A stretch of DNA of 64,000 nt. It comes from Okapia johnstoni (lineage: Eukaryota; Chordata; Mammalia; Artiodactyla; Giraffidae). Every line of letters starts with the position of its first letter. Position 1 is the stretch's first letter. The DNA lies in contig CM044305.1 in NCBI GenBank assembly GCA_024291935.2, forward strand, positions 94,232,397-94,296,396. Direction: 5' to 3'. The notes below the pieces were generated by a model that saw nothing but the letters and a program-made list of their open reading frames with translations, was not told the origin of the DNA and ran no database searches. Of this stretch, positions 11,388-22,493 are shown piece by piece. Position numbers and translations under genes: made by a program.

Positions 11388-13480
11388 GGGTCTAATTTTG
11401 GGAGGAGAGGCACTGTGTCCTTCCTGCTCACTGTTGTTTGCTTTCCACGATGTGTAGCGCAGGGCCTGGAGGGTCACTACACACCCGTAGATGTTACATA
11501 GAGAGAGCACTTGGGCGAGCTGAGGTGGGTGCATGCAACACTTTCTGGTGAAGGAGTAGGGAACAAGCTCTGCCAAGAGGCAGCCATTACCTGGGGAGTT
11601 GTCTAAGTGGGTCAGGGCACAATGGCTAGAGCTGTGCCAGTGTGCAAGGGTTTCTCCTCACGTCAGGTGAGGAAGGTCAGGAATGGAGCTGGGGAAGCCG
11701 ATGTGATGTATGATACCATTTTCAGAGGACCTTGGAGCCCATGATACAGGGCCTGCATTCTAAAGATGAGGAAATTACAGCCCAGAAAGGAACAAAGTCT
11801 GTCTCTGAGGCATTAGGTAGCAGAGAAGACTCTCATACCTGCATCTCCAGACAGCCTGCTCCGTGTTCTTTCCTCTGTAATCAGCTGCCTCTCCAAGGAG
11901 CTCTGAAACTTGACAGTTTCAATGGCAGCTCCACAAAGGAAGTAGCCATGTGGGCTGATGTTCCCTCCTTTCTCAACCTCTATTTTCCCTTTGGGAGATT
12001 GGCCTTGGAATATGTGACTCCCGAGGCCATTGTGAGCTGGCCTTAGAGGAAAGAGTGTATGTGACATTCTGGCAGAGTGCCTCTTACATAATTGGCTCTC
12101 AGCTCTTAACTCCCTTCTCTCCACCTCGTGCACAGGAGGTGTTTCAGAACAAGCAGAGGTGTAGAGTGTCCTTAGTGGTTCCCAGGACCAGCCCTTCTGA
12201 GGGGTTGACTTGGCCCATCTCATCCCCCAGAAAGCCAGTTCAAAACTCAGCCTGGCATGGATGTGGTCTTGCTCTAAAGAGACTCTCCCTGCTCACTCCT
12301 AACATCCCCCAAGGAAACACAGCCTTCAAACCACAGGCTTTCCAATTTTCCTAGTAAAATGAATGAAAGACGCTTTTGGGGAATAAAGTGATTTCTTTTT
12401 AGCTCCACTTGTTTACTTTTCCATAAGCTCCCAAGATGGCTTACATGTTAGCTGTTAATCACACCATCTGTTCAAACAGTACTTCAGTAAATGATTCGAT
12501 TCATACTTTTTTCCCTAAAAGAATCTTTTAAAAGGCAGTGTTTATGTCTCTGTTATCCTTCATTTGGCAATGTAGCATGAGCTATTTTAATGTTGCCATC
12601 ACTGTAAACACACACTGGATTCCCCATTTCTTAACCGTGCAGAAAATAGGACAACTTCTCTGCGTTTGTTCCACTTGACTCTAGGCTTGGAGGCTAGAGA
12701 GTGTATTAGATAGAGATTTTATATTTCTAAAAAGAAAAATATAAAGACATAAAGTTCCAGTCAATATTTATTCTGAAAGCTTTAATTTAGTGACAATGAG
12801 TAGTTTCCAGCCACTTGAGGCCTTTTTACGCCAACAGCTGTGAACAGAATGTGCTTAGTGGTTGGGAAGGGTCAGCTATACTGTGATCCTGGCCTGTCAG
12901 ACTCATCTCATCTCACAAGAGGTAAAATTGCCTGTGAGGAAGTTCCTAGGTGCCACCAGCAATTACAAGCCCAAAGCTTGGGTGATATAAGGCCTAAGGA
13001 GGAGATATATGTGCTTTTGATGTTTTTGAGAAAGAGAGAGTCCCTTGAGTTAGTAGAGTGAAAAGGATATGCAGGTAGAGGTAGACTTCTTATTGTTTCA
13101 AGATGTTCTATGGATCTCTGAAAGCCCCACATTCATGCGAGCCTCTAGGAAAGTTCATATAGCAGCAAGAGTATGTCCTAGTGCTGGTCCATATGGATAC
13201 CGTTCTCTTTTGTTTTCTAAGACCTGTAGCCAAATGGAAAGAGTGCTATGTTGCACAGTCACATACAAATTATAAGAAATGTACAAAGTAAGCAAACGTT
13301 GATTTGTGTTTGGGGACATTGACAAAGAAGGGACTTACTTTCCCAGCCTCGAAAAAAAGAGTAAATGAAGACCGCTCATATTAAAGGAGACATTTTTCCT
13401 GGGTTTCCAGGGTTGGATAGCTTACTAGTTCAGTATGCATATATTTTGTGGAGACCACATCAACCCTATGCACAGAATTG
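11388..13480. other. Mostly unique, repeat-poor DNA; no gene seen
   Basis: This is the longest stretch without a young LINE or SINE, and 11390-12330 is visibly richer in G+C than its surroundings. A weak MIR-like segment lies at about 11725-11800. Open frames of 136 residues (minus, 11813-12223), 104 (plus, 11732-12046) and 99 (plus, 12055-12354) show no recognised domain and no splice-site context that supports an exon. I see no function here. Confidence 0.5.
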
Positions 13481-14130
13481 GAAAGAATGAAGTGTTTGTG
13501 GGAATGGTAATTAGTCTGTTTGATTCCATCAGCAAGTCAGGGTACCCATGTGGGCCGGATTCAGATCTTGGCAAGTCTTAAATGCCACACTGATGAGTCT
13601 AGCTTTTTTGCATCCACATGACTAAATACCATTGAGGATTTTTAAACAAGAAAGTGATGTGCTTTGACATGTCTCAGGAAGATCGGTGGCACCATAATGT
13701 AGAGCCTAATTGCAGTGGGCTGTTGAGGAGACTATGTCTCAAGTCATTGGAACAGTCAAAGCAAGAAGTGATGAGTGCTAAAATTGAGAGAGGCAGTGGG
13801 ATGAAAGACCAGGAATGAACTTGAGATTTATCACAAAAGTAGGAGAGGCAAAGCTTCAAAGATGATTGGATTGTGTAGTGAGGGAGGAGGAGGATTACAG
13901 GATGTCTCTCAGGTGGATGGGGGCACCATTAAATGAGATCCAGAAAATAAGAGGAAAGGGAGATTTTAGGGTGAATGTGAACTTTTCTGGTTTGCAATGG
14001 TTCCATTTGGGTTGTCTGTGAGGCTTTGAGATAGATACATGTCCATTTTTTGAGAACACATGTGACCGGAGCTCAGAAAAGATATCCAAAGTGTAGATAG
14101 AGCTTTGGCAGTTATTACTCTAAATAATGA
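13480..14130 (-). mobile_element. Ancient L2 LINE fragment (probable)
   Basis: Matches the layout of L2 read in reverse: a ttttaaacaagaaagtgatgtg stretch at about 13640 corresponding to the familiar antisense 'tttttaagcaggggagtgac', then a segment with agtgggctgttgagg at about 13715, and ggtggatgggggcaccatta at about 13911. Strongly diverged. The call rests on remembered consensus text and could be refined by a repeat-library search. Confidence 0.55.
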
Positions 14131-14534
14131 TTTGTGACAGTGTTCATGAGTTTGAACTTTCTTTTACCAATATATTTTGCTCTAGTTGTCTTATAGAAAT
14201 CACGTTTCACCCATGCCATGGTATAGCCTCCCTCCATATGGTTTGGGGTAGAGAATGAGATCAATATAAAACAATAATCACCAGGTGTACAATGAATAAT
14301 AATAAGTCAGTTTGTAGGCAGTAAAGGAATGAACAATACAGTTAGGACCGAAATATTGTAAATATCCATGTACCATGCATATATAAAAAGGTATAATTAG
14401 TCAGATATGTTGAGAATGGAAACATTCTGGGGTAAGGCTTAGTTGTCTTCAAATGGACACGACAAACTGGCAAGGACCATGTATCAGTTTCAGCTTCAAG
14501 GGATAGAAAACTTAATATATAGCAGTTATAAAAG
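14131..14534. other. Unique AT-rich DNA
   Basis: No gene, RNA or clear repeat was recognised. Short AT-rich text near 14340-14400 may belong to the following L1 fragment but is too decayed to place. Confidence 0.4.
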
Positions 14535-14848
14535 ATGGGTAATCCCGAGGAAACTAGAATTGAAAGAGACACATGTACCCCATTGTTCATTGCAGCACTG
14601 TTTACAATAGCTAGGACATGGAATCAACCTACATGTCCATCAGCAGACAAATGGATAGGATTTATCCATATACAAATGTGGTACATATACACAATGGAAT
14701 ATTACTCAGTCATAAAAAGGAATGCATTTGAATCAGTTCTAATGAGGTGGATGAAACTGGAACCTATTATACAGAGTGACGTGAGTCGAAAGAGAAACAC
14801 AAACTGTATATTAATGCATATATATGGAATTTAAAAAGACGTTAACAG
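14535..14848 (+). mobile_element. Bovine-type L1 ORF2 C-terminal fragment
   Basis: Encodes the last part of L1 ORF2 in one open frame of 99 residues: EETRIERDTCTP, FIAALFTIARTW, MEYYSVIKRNAFESVLMRWM, ending at HIYGI at about 14831. It is truncated at both ends and abuts BovB on the right. It is a remnant, not a gene. Confidence 0.9.
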
Positions 14849-15878
14849 CAAGGATCTTCACAACACAGATAATCACGATGGTGTGATCACTCACACTCAC
14901 CTAGGGCCAAACATCCTGGAATGTGAAGTCAAGCGGGCCTTAGAAAGCATCACTACGAACAAAGCTAGTGGAAGTGATGGAATTCCAGTTGAGCTATTTC
15001 AAATCCTCAAAGATGATGCTGTGAAAGTGCTGCACTCAATATGCCAGCAAATATGGAAAACTCAGCAGTGGCCACAGGACTGGAAAAGGTCAGTTTTCAT
15101 TCCAATCTCAAAGAAAGGCAAGGCCAAAGAATGCTCAAACTACCACACAATTGCACTCATCTCAGACGCTAGCAAAGTAATGCTCAAAATTCTCCAAGCC
15201 AGGCTTCAGCAATACATGGAATGTGAACTTCCAGATGTTCAAGCTGGTTTTCGAAAGGCAGAGGAACCAGAGATCAAATTGCCAACATCCGCTGGATCAT
15301 CAAAAAAGCAAGAGAATTCCAGAAAAACATCTATTTCTGCTTTAATGACTATGCCAAAGACTTTGACTGTGTGGATCACACAGCCTTCCACTGTGTGGAA
15401 AATTCTGAAAGAGATGGGAATACCAGAGCACCTGACCTGCCTTTTGAGAAACCTGTATGCAGGTCAGGAAGCAAATGTTAGAACTGGACATGGAACAACA
15501 GACTGGTTCTAAATCAGGAAGGGGGTATGTCAAGGCTGTATATTGTCACCCTGCTTATTTAACTTATATGCAGAGTACATCATGTGAAATTCTGGGCTGG
15601 AAGAAGCAGAAGCTGGACTGAAACAATTCTTTGGCCACCTGATTCAAAGAGCTGACTCATTTGAAAAAATGCTGAATCCTGAGGCTGGGAAAATTGAAGG
15701 AGGGAGGAGAAGGGGACAACAGAGGATGAGATGGTTGTACTACATCACCGACTCAATGGACATGAGTTTGAGTAAACTCAGGGAGTTGGTTATGGACTTG
15801 GAGGCCTGGCATGCTGTAGTCCATGGGGTCGCAAAGAGTCGGACATGACTGAGTGAGTGAACTGAACTGAACTGAATT
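14849..15878 (+). mobile_element. BovB LINE with internal deletion
   Basis: The left part (14849-15620) holds an open frame of 209 residues (14883-15512) with the N-terminal half of the RT, including ITTNKASGSDGIP and WKTQQWPQDWKRS. At about 15620 it jumps straight to the 3' terminal region (gccacctgattcaaagag at about 15635) and ends with the tail gaactgaactgaactga. The segment between, including the RT YADD box, is deleted, so this copy cannot encode an active RT. Confidence 0.93.
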
Positions 15879-15990
15879 CTTTTCATGTCTGCATAGTAGC
15901 CCATTGTATAGATTACCAAATTTGTTTATAGCCATTTCTTAATGGAAATTTTGATTATTTAACCTTTGCTATTATGAAAAGTGCTACAGT
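15879..15990 (-). mobile_element. Possible old L1 3' fragment
   Basis: The text with agcccattgtatagattacc and a later tgctattatgaaaagtgc resembles the antisense end of old L1 ORF2. It is short and diverged; it may equally be unique DNA. Confidence 0.35.
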
Positions 15991-16205
15991 AACCTGACTC
16001 ATAACTCTCTTTGAAATGAATCTAATTATGAGCAGCTCATTATTTTCCCTTTTTATTCATTTCACCGTCTACTGGTACAAGCTTTGCCATCACCAACACC
16101 ATTTTATGTACTGGTATTTGACCAACGCTTTACCTCTGCATCTTTGAAGTCATTTAGGCTTTTGAAATGGGCCATTTGCTTTTGGCTGTCAGGTATCTCA
16201 TTGAC

Positions 16206-16417
16206 GGGCTTCCCTCATAACTCAGTTGGTAAAGAATCTGCCTGCAATGCGGGAGACCCATGTTTGATTCCTGGGTCAGTAGGATCCCCTGGAGAAGGAA
16301 ATGGCAACTCACTGCAGTATTCTTGCCTGGAGAATCCCATGGGCAGAGGAGCCTGGCAGGCTACAGTCCATGGGGTCGCAAGAGTCGGACATGACTTAGT
16401 GACCAAACCAACAACAC
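16206..16417 (+). mobile_element. Bov-tA SINE
   Basis: Complete-looking copy: tRNA-derived head with a degenerate A box and B box (gtttgattcctgggt at about 16262), BovB-derived second half, and a CAA-rich tail running to about 16425. No clear TSD was found. Confidence 0.92.
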
Positions 16418-18109
16418 CAACACCTCCTTTATAAAATAGAATCCACTGGAAAAGGTGGTTTATCTCATGAAGCAGGAGCTGAGTTTCTGTTTCCAACTGC
16501 TTTTTTTTCATACTGTTTTTCCCCTGGTTAAATGTTTTTCCCATTTTGTTTTGCATGTTTATTTGTAACCAAACACAGAAATTTAATATGGCTGGACATA
16601 GGCTGATTAAAGATGTGAGATGTACCAACAAAAGGACAAGATTTTTAATGCTGCTCAGACATTGGGTGGATCTGGCACAGGAAAACAAGAATATCCTCAG
16701 GTGCTGGGATATATTAGAATCTGTTTTGTACATCTTGGCTTCACTTGTATATTATTCACTTGTCATTATGACAACTAGCTGTGTGGATTCCAACATACTT
16801 CATGCAGGTGCACCCTGACAGTACCTTACCTCATGCTCTCTTTGTACGCCTCTCAACTTCTAGGCTGGGATTGACCAGTGATCACTACCATGAGACCATC
16901 ACTGATACCTGTATATCTACAATCTGAAAGCATGAATGATTAAAGAATGAACTTTTTATTCATTGGGAGATAAGAGATGGTGGCTAAATTCATCCATCTT
17001 GTTTTCACCCATAAATATGATTGAGTTTATAAAACTTCTTGAAAAATCCAATGAGATTAAGCAAACAGTCTCATTGAGCTGAGTTTAGCTCAGTAACACA
17101 TCCTAGAATTGGCTTTAATGTTTCCTTCATTCACTATCCATGTCCCCCCTTCTTGTTCTCTGGAATTTTACTCCATATAACTGTATATAAATACTGTACA
17201 TAAATACTGTACATAACTGTACATAAATAACTGTACATAAATACTCTGCCTCAAATTGGGTTAGGGATGTGAGATAACACCTTGTATGTAAGATATTTAG
17301 GCAAACATGGCCAAAACAAACAGTAGAGAATACTGATCAGCAGTCATAATCAGGGATTTAGTGATAACAGAAGCTTTTCCAGACATGAAGATGGGACATG
17401 GTGATCAGAAATTCATTGTGTATATGGGAACTATATTCAGTAATCTATGAAGGTAATCATTCAGGAATTTTGAAATCATAAGGTTGTACTCCAGGTCAGG
17501 TAGGATTCGGGTTTCTGAAAGGATAGAAGGAACACTGCTTGCAAGTGTAAGACTGCTCATGAGTCCTAGAGGACCTAGAGTGCTAGGCATTTGATGACGA
17601 CCCAAAGAAATACTTTGAATAAAGATAATGGAGGTCCACAGGGACACTAGGTCAAGGATGGAATAGAAACTGTATGTCCTTATATTGAATCACAAAAGTA
17701 TTTAAAATTTCCTACGTAACCCTTGCCTAAGTTCAAGCTTGCAATTGGAGTGAGGCTTGGTAGGTAGGCAGGAGGGCAAAAGACCCCCTGCTATGCTGAA
17801 AGAAGTGTTTCAAAGACCAAAGACTGGGAATGATACAGAAATTGACAAGAGTGGCAGTGTTTCTACCCTTGATGACTCTAGCAGGTGGAGTGAAACAAAT
17901 ACTGTCCTCCTAATGCAGATCATGTTTCTTGGTTTAGCATTTCACTATATAACACACATGAATTTCTCTACCTATTTGATGAGAAAACTTGAACATGCCA
18001 CCAAAATAAATGACAATCAGGAGTTTATCTTCAACAGTTTACTTTAAGACACATTCTTAGATCTACAATAGGAACTACACTGGATGTTTAGTCAAGATCC
18101 CTGTCTGTA
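16418..18109. other. Unique DNA; no gene seen
   Basis: No coding family was recognised. A 96-residue open frame at 17757-18047 (plus) has no motif I know. The only structure is a small tandem repeat at 17181-17243. Confidence 0.45.
17181..17243. repeat. 13-bp tandem repeat, about five units
   Basis: Units of ctgtacataaata repeat about five times with one unit shortened by three bases and one lengthened by one. Likely a polymorphic minisatellite-like tract. No gene is associated with it. Confidence 0.85.
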
Positions 18110-18290
18110 AGTGGTGCCCTTTAGTGAGGCATCTGATTTCACTGATTCTCTTTTCAATTCTGAAAAAGAGGCTACTTTTCTTTGCCTTATCTAACTCATA
18201 GGTTTGCTATGCGTATGAAATATGATAACATGTGTGAAAACAATGTGTAAATTGCTAAATGTTATGCAAATGCTAGTTATTATTATAAGA
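18110..18290 (+). mobile_element. MIR SINE remnant
   Basis: Diverged mammalian-wide interspersed repeat recognised by its 3' half: cctta...ctcataggtttgctatg around 18190 and a final tagttattattat at about 18275. Ancient and inert. Confidence 0.6.
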
Positions 18291-18819
18291 AAGTATCTTT
18301 AGTGCTTAGGAAAATAGAACTCTTTATATGATTTGCCTTAAATTTTGCATATGATGCAAATGCAACAATATTAGCCTCAGAGTGGACAAATTTTCTATAT
18401 TTATGATGTTAGATTCCTGGGCCACTGCTTTGTCCTTTCCAGTCTAATGCCAAAAATATAGCTTTCAAGCCCCTGTCCATGCAGCAAATGTCTCATTATC
18501 CTCTGTGGAAGTCTCAGTTTAGATGTCATTTTGTAAACAGCATCATTAAAGATTAAGAAAAGCATCAGTGAGTCATTGTCATGTAAGTTATAGAGTCCTG
18601 AATGATATCTAAGGCAGAAATGTATTCTTTGTGGGGAACTTTATTTTTTATTTTCAGTGTTATAGGAAAGCATAAGAATTGTAAGGCAAAATGTCAAAAT
18701 GTTTAAGGATTTCTGTGTGATACTCTGTATGGAAATTTTCTCTCCATTATCCCCTTTATAGTGTTATTTGATATCCACATTACCATGTCAATTTTTTCTA
18801 GATGGAATTATTCACACTC

Positions 18820-18930
18820 TTGATACTCAAATGTGTGGTCTACACACTAATAGCATTATAATCACCAATCTGAAATTCATCAGGATTTCTCAGGTGATTC
18901 ATAAAGTTTAAAAACCAGAGGTCTACAGTA
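18820..18930. mobile_element. MER5A-like DNA transposon remnant (hAT)
   Basis: Contains tgtggtctacacactaatag at 18831 and ctcaggtgattcataaag at about 18889, the usual arrangement of the short non-autonomous MER5A element. It has no coding capacity. Identification is by remembered consensus. Confidence 0.5.
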
Positions 18931-19162
18931 ACCTGTTCTCATGAATCAATTCACTTCAGTCTTCTTAAATTTTTAGGCTCTGTTCCTGTGCCCCACTCTG
19001 CTTTGCTTTGGGATCCTTACATCAATTCCGGATTCTAGCCCCAAGAACTTGTCTTTCTTTATAGGATATGTATTCTCTCAAGTGTCTGAAATTCCTCTTT
19101 TCCTTATGCACGTTGTTTTGACTCACCAACTTGTCCTAGTTGCTTTTAATACATAAACATAT

Positions 19163-19370
19163 TGCTGTTGTTTAGTTGCTAAGTCATGTCTGACTCTTTT
19201 GCAACCCCCTGGACTAGCCCACCAGGCTCCTCTGTCCATGGGATTTCCCAGGCAAGAATACTGGAGTGGGTTGCCATTTCCTCCTCCTGGCCCAGGGATC
19301 AAACCCGCATGTCCTGCAAGTCTCCTGCATTGCAGGCAGATTCTTTACCATTGTGCCACCTGGGAAGCCC
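19163..19370 (-). mobile_element. Bov-tA SINE, antisense
   Basis: Full antisense unit from the BovB-derived tail (about 19170) to the tRNA-derived head, which ends with cacctgggaagcccc. Flanks show an imperfect TSD (9 of 11): 19152-19162 and 19371-19381. Confidence 0.92.
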
Positions 19371-20199
19371 CATAGAAATATATGCTATATATTTATATTG
19401 ATGATCTACTTCTTTAGAACCTAATCCCACACCCTTATCCATTCAACTCAGCCAGTACTGAATAGGCCAGGCCAGCTCCTTAGGAAGGAAGGGAGTTGGA
19501 GAAAATCAATTTGGCAGTACCGTAGAAGTTGCCTACATTAGATAGGGTATGAATATCTGAGTCTTGTTAAATTTCTTATTCCTCTAGACTGAGTTTTTTG
19601 GTAGTCATCTGGTCCTTTTCATAGTATAAGCTTCTGAAAGATAAAGAGATCTCTACCTTTACTTCCTAGACTCTCATTTCTGTATATAGGCAGCGATATA
19701 CTAGAGTAGGCAAAACAGAGCAATAGTTAATCCAAAAGTCATTTGATCTGGCTCTGGAAATTGCAAACTTGTAGCAAACACATCAAGATACCTAACATTC
19801 CAGGGAGAATGTGGAGAGTGTACCTTCTTGCCACATCTTTTTATTCTATCTAGTGAACACCGTGGCTACCAAACTGCTTCAGAGCTAGTGTGTGAAATTT
19901 GTTAGCAACACAGTTGTTTGTGGCAATCTCTTCTTTGGGAAGGGGCAGTTTATAAGCCAGAGTATACTGTACAGTTTGTATATAAGAGACCAGTTCTCTT
20001 CCTTATGTGGTACCACAGAGACTGGACTGTCCACTCTCCCCTAAAATCTAGCACTTGCTTTTTCTAACAATTATCATCAGTGAGAAATAAATTAAAAAAC
20101 TGGAGAACTATCATTAATATCCATTTTCTTAAAGATGAAACTGTCATGGAGAAGAGTCTTTTGACAACTGATTCCCATTTGATTGGGTCTGAGATAGGT
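19371..20199. other. Unique DNA downstream of the OR pseudogene
   Basis: No open frame, RNA or recognised repeat. By position it is 3' flank of the minus-strand olfactory receptor locus. Confidence 0.45.
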
Positions 20200-21569
20200 T
20201 CATCTTTTATTCAGTTCTTTGTGGACAATTGTGAAAGAGCAAAGGACTGATGACTCATTGACAAGGATACAGGACATTTGAGGACATGAAGCCATTATCC
20301 TTCCTTTGATCACCTTCATTAGGGAATCTTTCAAATCCTTGTTTCTCAGAGTGTAATGAGTGGGTTCAGCCTATCATACAATATTGTAATGATATTATCC
20401 TCATCCTGGGAAGATGAGAATGTGGGCTCATATACATTAAGATTGCTGGCCCATAGTAGATTATGACCACAGTCAAGTGGGAGCCAGTGGTAAAAAAGGC
20501 CTTGAGTCTGGCCCCTACACAGTGGATCTTCAGGAAAGCCACAGAAATATGGAAATAAGAGCGCACAATGAGCCCAAAAGGCAGGAACAGTATTAATATA
20601 CTGCTAGCAAACGTTAAGACCTCCTTTACTAGCAAGGGAGTTTGAAGATTACTTGGAGCTCACATGTGAAATGGTTAACTACATCGTGGCTGCAAAATTG
20701 GATTGGTGGGACTAGGACAGGGATCATAGTCATTAAGATAGCAGTGGCCCAAACTCCTGCCACCATCCAGATACAAACTGTTGCACAAGGGTTTTGCAAT
20801 GGCAATAAACCTGCTGTAGGCGATAACAGCTGAGTGCTGAAGGATTGATGCTTTTGAACTGTGGTGTTGGAGGAGACTCTTGAGAGTCCCTTGGACTGCA
20901 AGATTAAACCAGTCAATCCTAAAGGAAATCAGTCCAGAATATTCATTGGAAGGACTGAGGCTGAAGCTGAAACTCCAATACTTCTGCCACCTGATGTGAA
21001 GAACTGACTCATAGAAAAGACCCTGATGCTGGGAAAGATTGAAGGCAGGAGGAGAAGGGGTCAACAGAGGATGAGATGATTGAATGGCATCACCAACTCA
21101 ATGAACATGAGTTTGAGCAAGCTCTGGGAGCTGGTGATGGACAGGAAAGTCTGGCGTGCTGCAGTCCATGGGGTCACAAAGAGTCAGACATGACTGAGTG
21201 ACTGAACTGAACTGAGGCGATAACAGCAAGAAGGAAACACTCCATCACCCCCAAGTAAAGACATGTCATCATTTGGAACAAGCAGCCACTATAGGGTGTA
21301 GTGGGAAAGTCCTTAGAGCAATTCACCAGAACCATGGGTATGGAGCTTGTAGACTAGCAGATATCGGAGAAGGATAAGTGGCTGAGAAACAAGTACACAG
21401 GAGTGTGAAGATGGGAATCAATCTGGATAATGACAATGATGAGAATATTATCCACAAAGGTAACCAATTAGATGAACAAAAGGAGCTGAGATGCAGGCAG
21501 TCTGGAGAGTCCCACCAGAATGAATTCCATCACATTTGCGTTATTTTCTTCAGTTGAAGAAATCATCAT
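20200..21569 (-). pseudogene. Olfactory receptor pseudogene split by BovB
   Basis: A single-exon class II olfactory receptor, a seven-helix odorant GPCR. The chosen start is the first of two adjacent ATGs (MMISSTEENNANVMEFILVG). Visible landmarks in order: [18 protein letters not shown] (helix 2), a MECFLLAVIAYSRFIAIAKP block (the family MAYDRY motif changed to IAYSRF), FCSHDVVNHFTCE (extracellular loop 2), KAFFTTGSHLTVV (helix 6) and a TLRNKDLKDS C-terminus near 20300. Defects: in-frame stops at 21468-21470 and 21354-21356; a BovB insertion at 20831-21214 right after the helix-3 end; a deletion plus frameshift in intracellular loop 2 (about 20785); a frameshift near 20635 and another near 20400. 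Without the insertion and one TSD copy it spans about 973 bp, the usual OR length. Family 13-like by general resemblance. Confidence 0.9.
20831..21214 (+). mobile_element. BovB 3' end inserted in the OR gene
   Basis: A 384-bp 5'-truncated BovB copy, opposite in orientation to the receptor. It begins in the RT C-terminal region (gaaggattgatgcttttgaa) and ends with the family tail gaactgaactga. It is bounded by a perfect 13-bp TSD, aggcgataacagc, at 20818-20830 and 21215-21227, which also places the insertion at the codons following receptor helix 3. Removing it with one TSD restores continuity of flanking receptor text. Confidence 0.97.
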
Positions 21570-22379
21570 CCTTTCTATGAAGAGAAAAAGGAAGAAAGTA
21601 TGACAAATGTGATAGAGTCCTAAGAAGGAACTGGAAAAAGTGCAAAGTTGAATGGTGAGGAAGAACTTCACTTCACCAGAGGGAGGAAAAATACAGTTTA
21701 TGCCACTCTAACTGTAATCCTTTGCATCTTCTCATAGCTGTGGTTAAGTCAATGAGGCCTTGTTTTCAGCTCTTCATCCTCTCACTCAGCAGTCAAACCT
21801 AAAGAGGCAGAACTACACCCTCCTTACAGACTATTTGTATTAAAATGGAGTCTTTTGTATAGAAATTTGTTTTGAGTGGCTAAACTTGATTTCATGTCTG
21901 TAATGAGTGTTCTCATGGTGAAGTGCAGCCTTTCAAAGGAAGGCTTTGAAAAGCCTTCCTATACTTACTAACCCATTTACTTGGCCCAGAATAATAAGAG
22001 AACCTATCCGATACAAGGGCAAGCATCTCAAAACTAAACAGAACATTTCCCTGTCTTTGTCTAAGTAACAAAATAAAAATTATTTTGCTTCCAGTTAGAC
22101 TGCAAGTCTTGAACATCTATTATGTTTAGAGAACAATTTCTTAGGTACAAGAGGCTAAAAGATACAGTAGAAATTAAAGATCTGATCATAGAATTCAAGG
22201 AACATGAAAAGGGACTTGATCATCAAGAGAAGTCAAGAATGTGTCAAGGGTAGCTCTGTGCCAATTTTGAGTTTTGCTTTTTGTGAAATTGCATGCAACT
22301 CTCACCCAGGATAATTATACTCTCCTGTAGTTGAGTTATAACAAAGAACCAGTGAAATTTGTAGGAAAGAGTACTGAAG
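21570..22379. other. Upstream flank of the OR pseudogene
   Basis: Unique DNA. No recognised promoter element, although an OR promoter would be expected somewhere on this side because the receptor is on the minus strand. No other gene seen. Confidence 0.4.
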
Positions 22380-22470
22380 TAAGGTCATTTTAGTTGTGGA
22401 TTGACTCTTTACTTGCTATGTGACTCAAGTGAGTGACAGTTTCATTACCTATAGAATGAGAGGAAATATA
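22380..22470 (+). mobile_element. MIR core remnant
   Basis: The text tgctatgtgactcaagtgag at about 22416 followed by tttcattacctatagaatga matches the central part of MIR. Only the core survives. Confidence 0.6.
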
Positions 22471-22493
22471 TTCCTTTCCTATGTCACAGAAAT

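Noticed and set aside
11813..12223. Open frame of 136 residues on the minus strand in the unique island
   Set aside because: No recognised domain, no codon or splice support, and overlapping frames of similar length on the other strand.
16206..16280. tRNA-like A and B boxes in the SINE heads
   Set aside because: They belong to tRNA-derived SINEs; no cloverleaf with a complete acceptor stem can be drawn, so no tRNA gene was called.
17181..17243. Tandem repeat as a CRISPR-like array
   Set aside because: Units are adjacent with no unique spacers and the DNA is mammalian.
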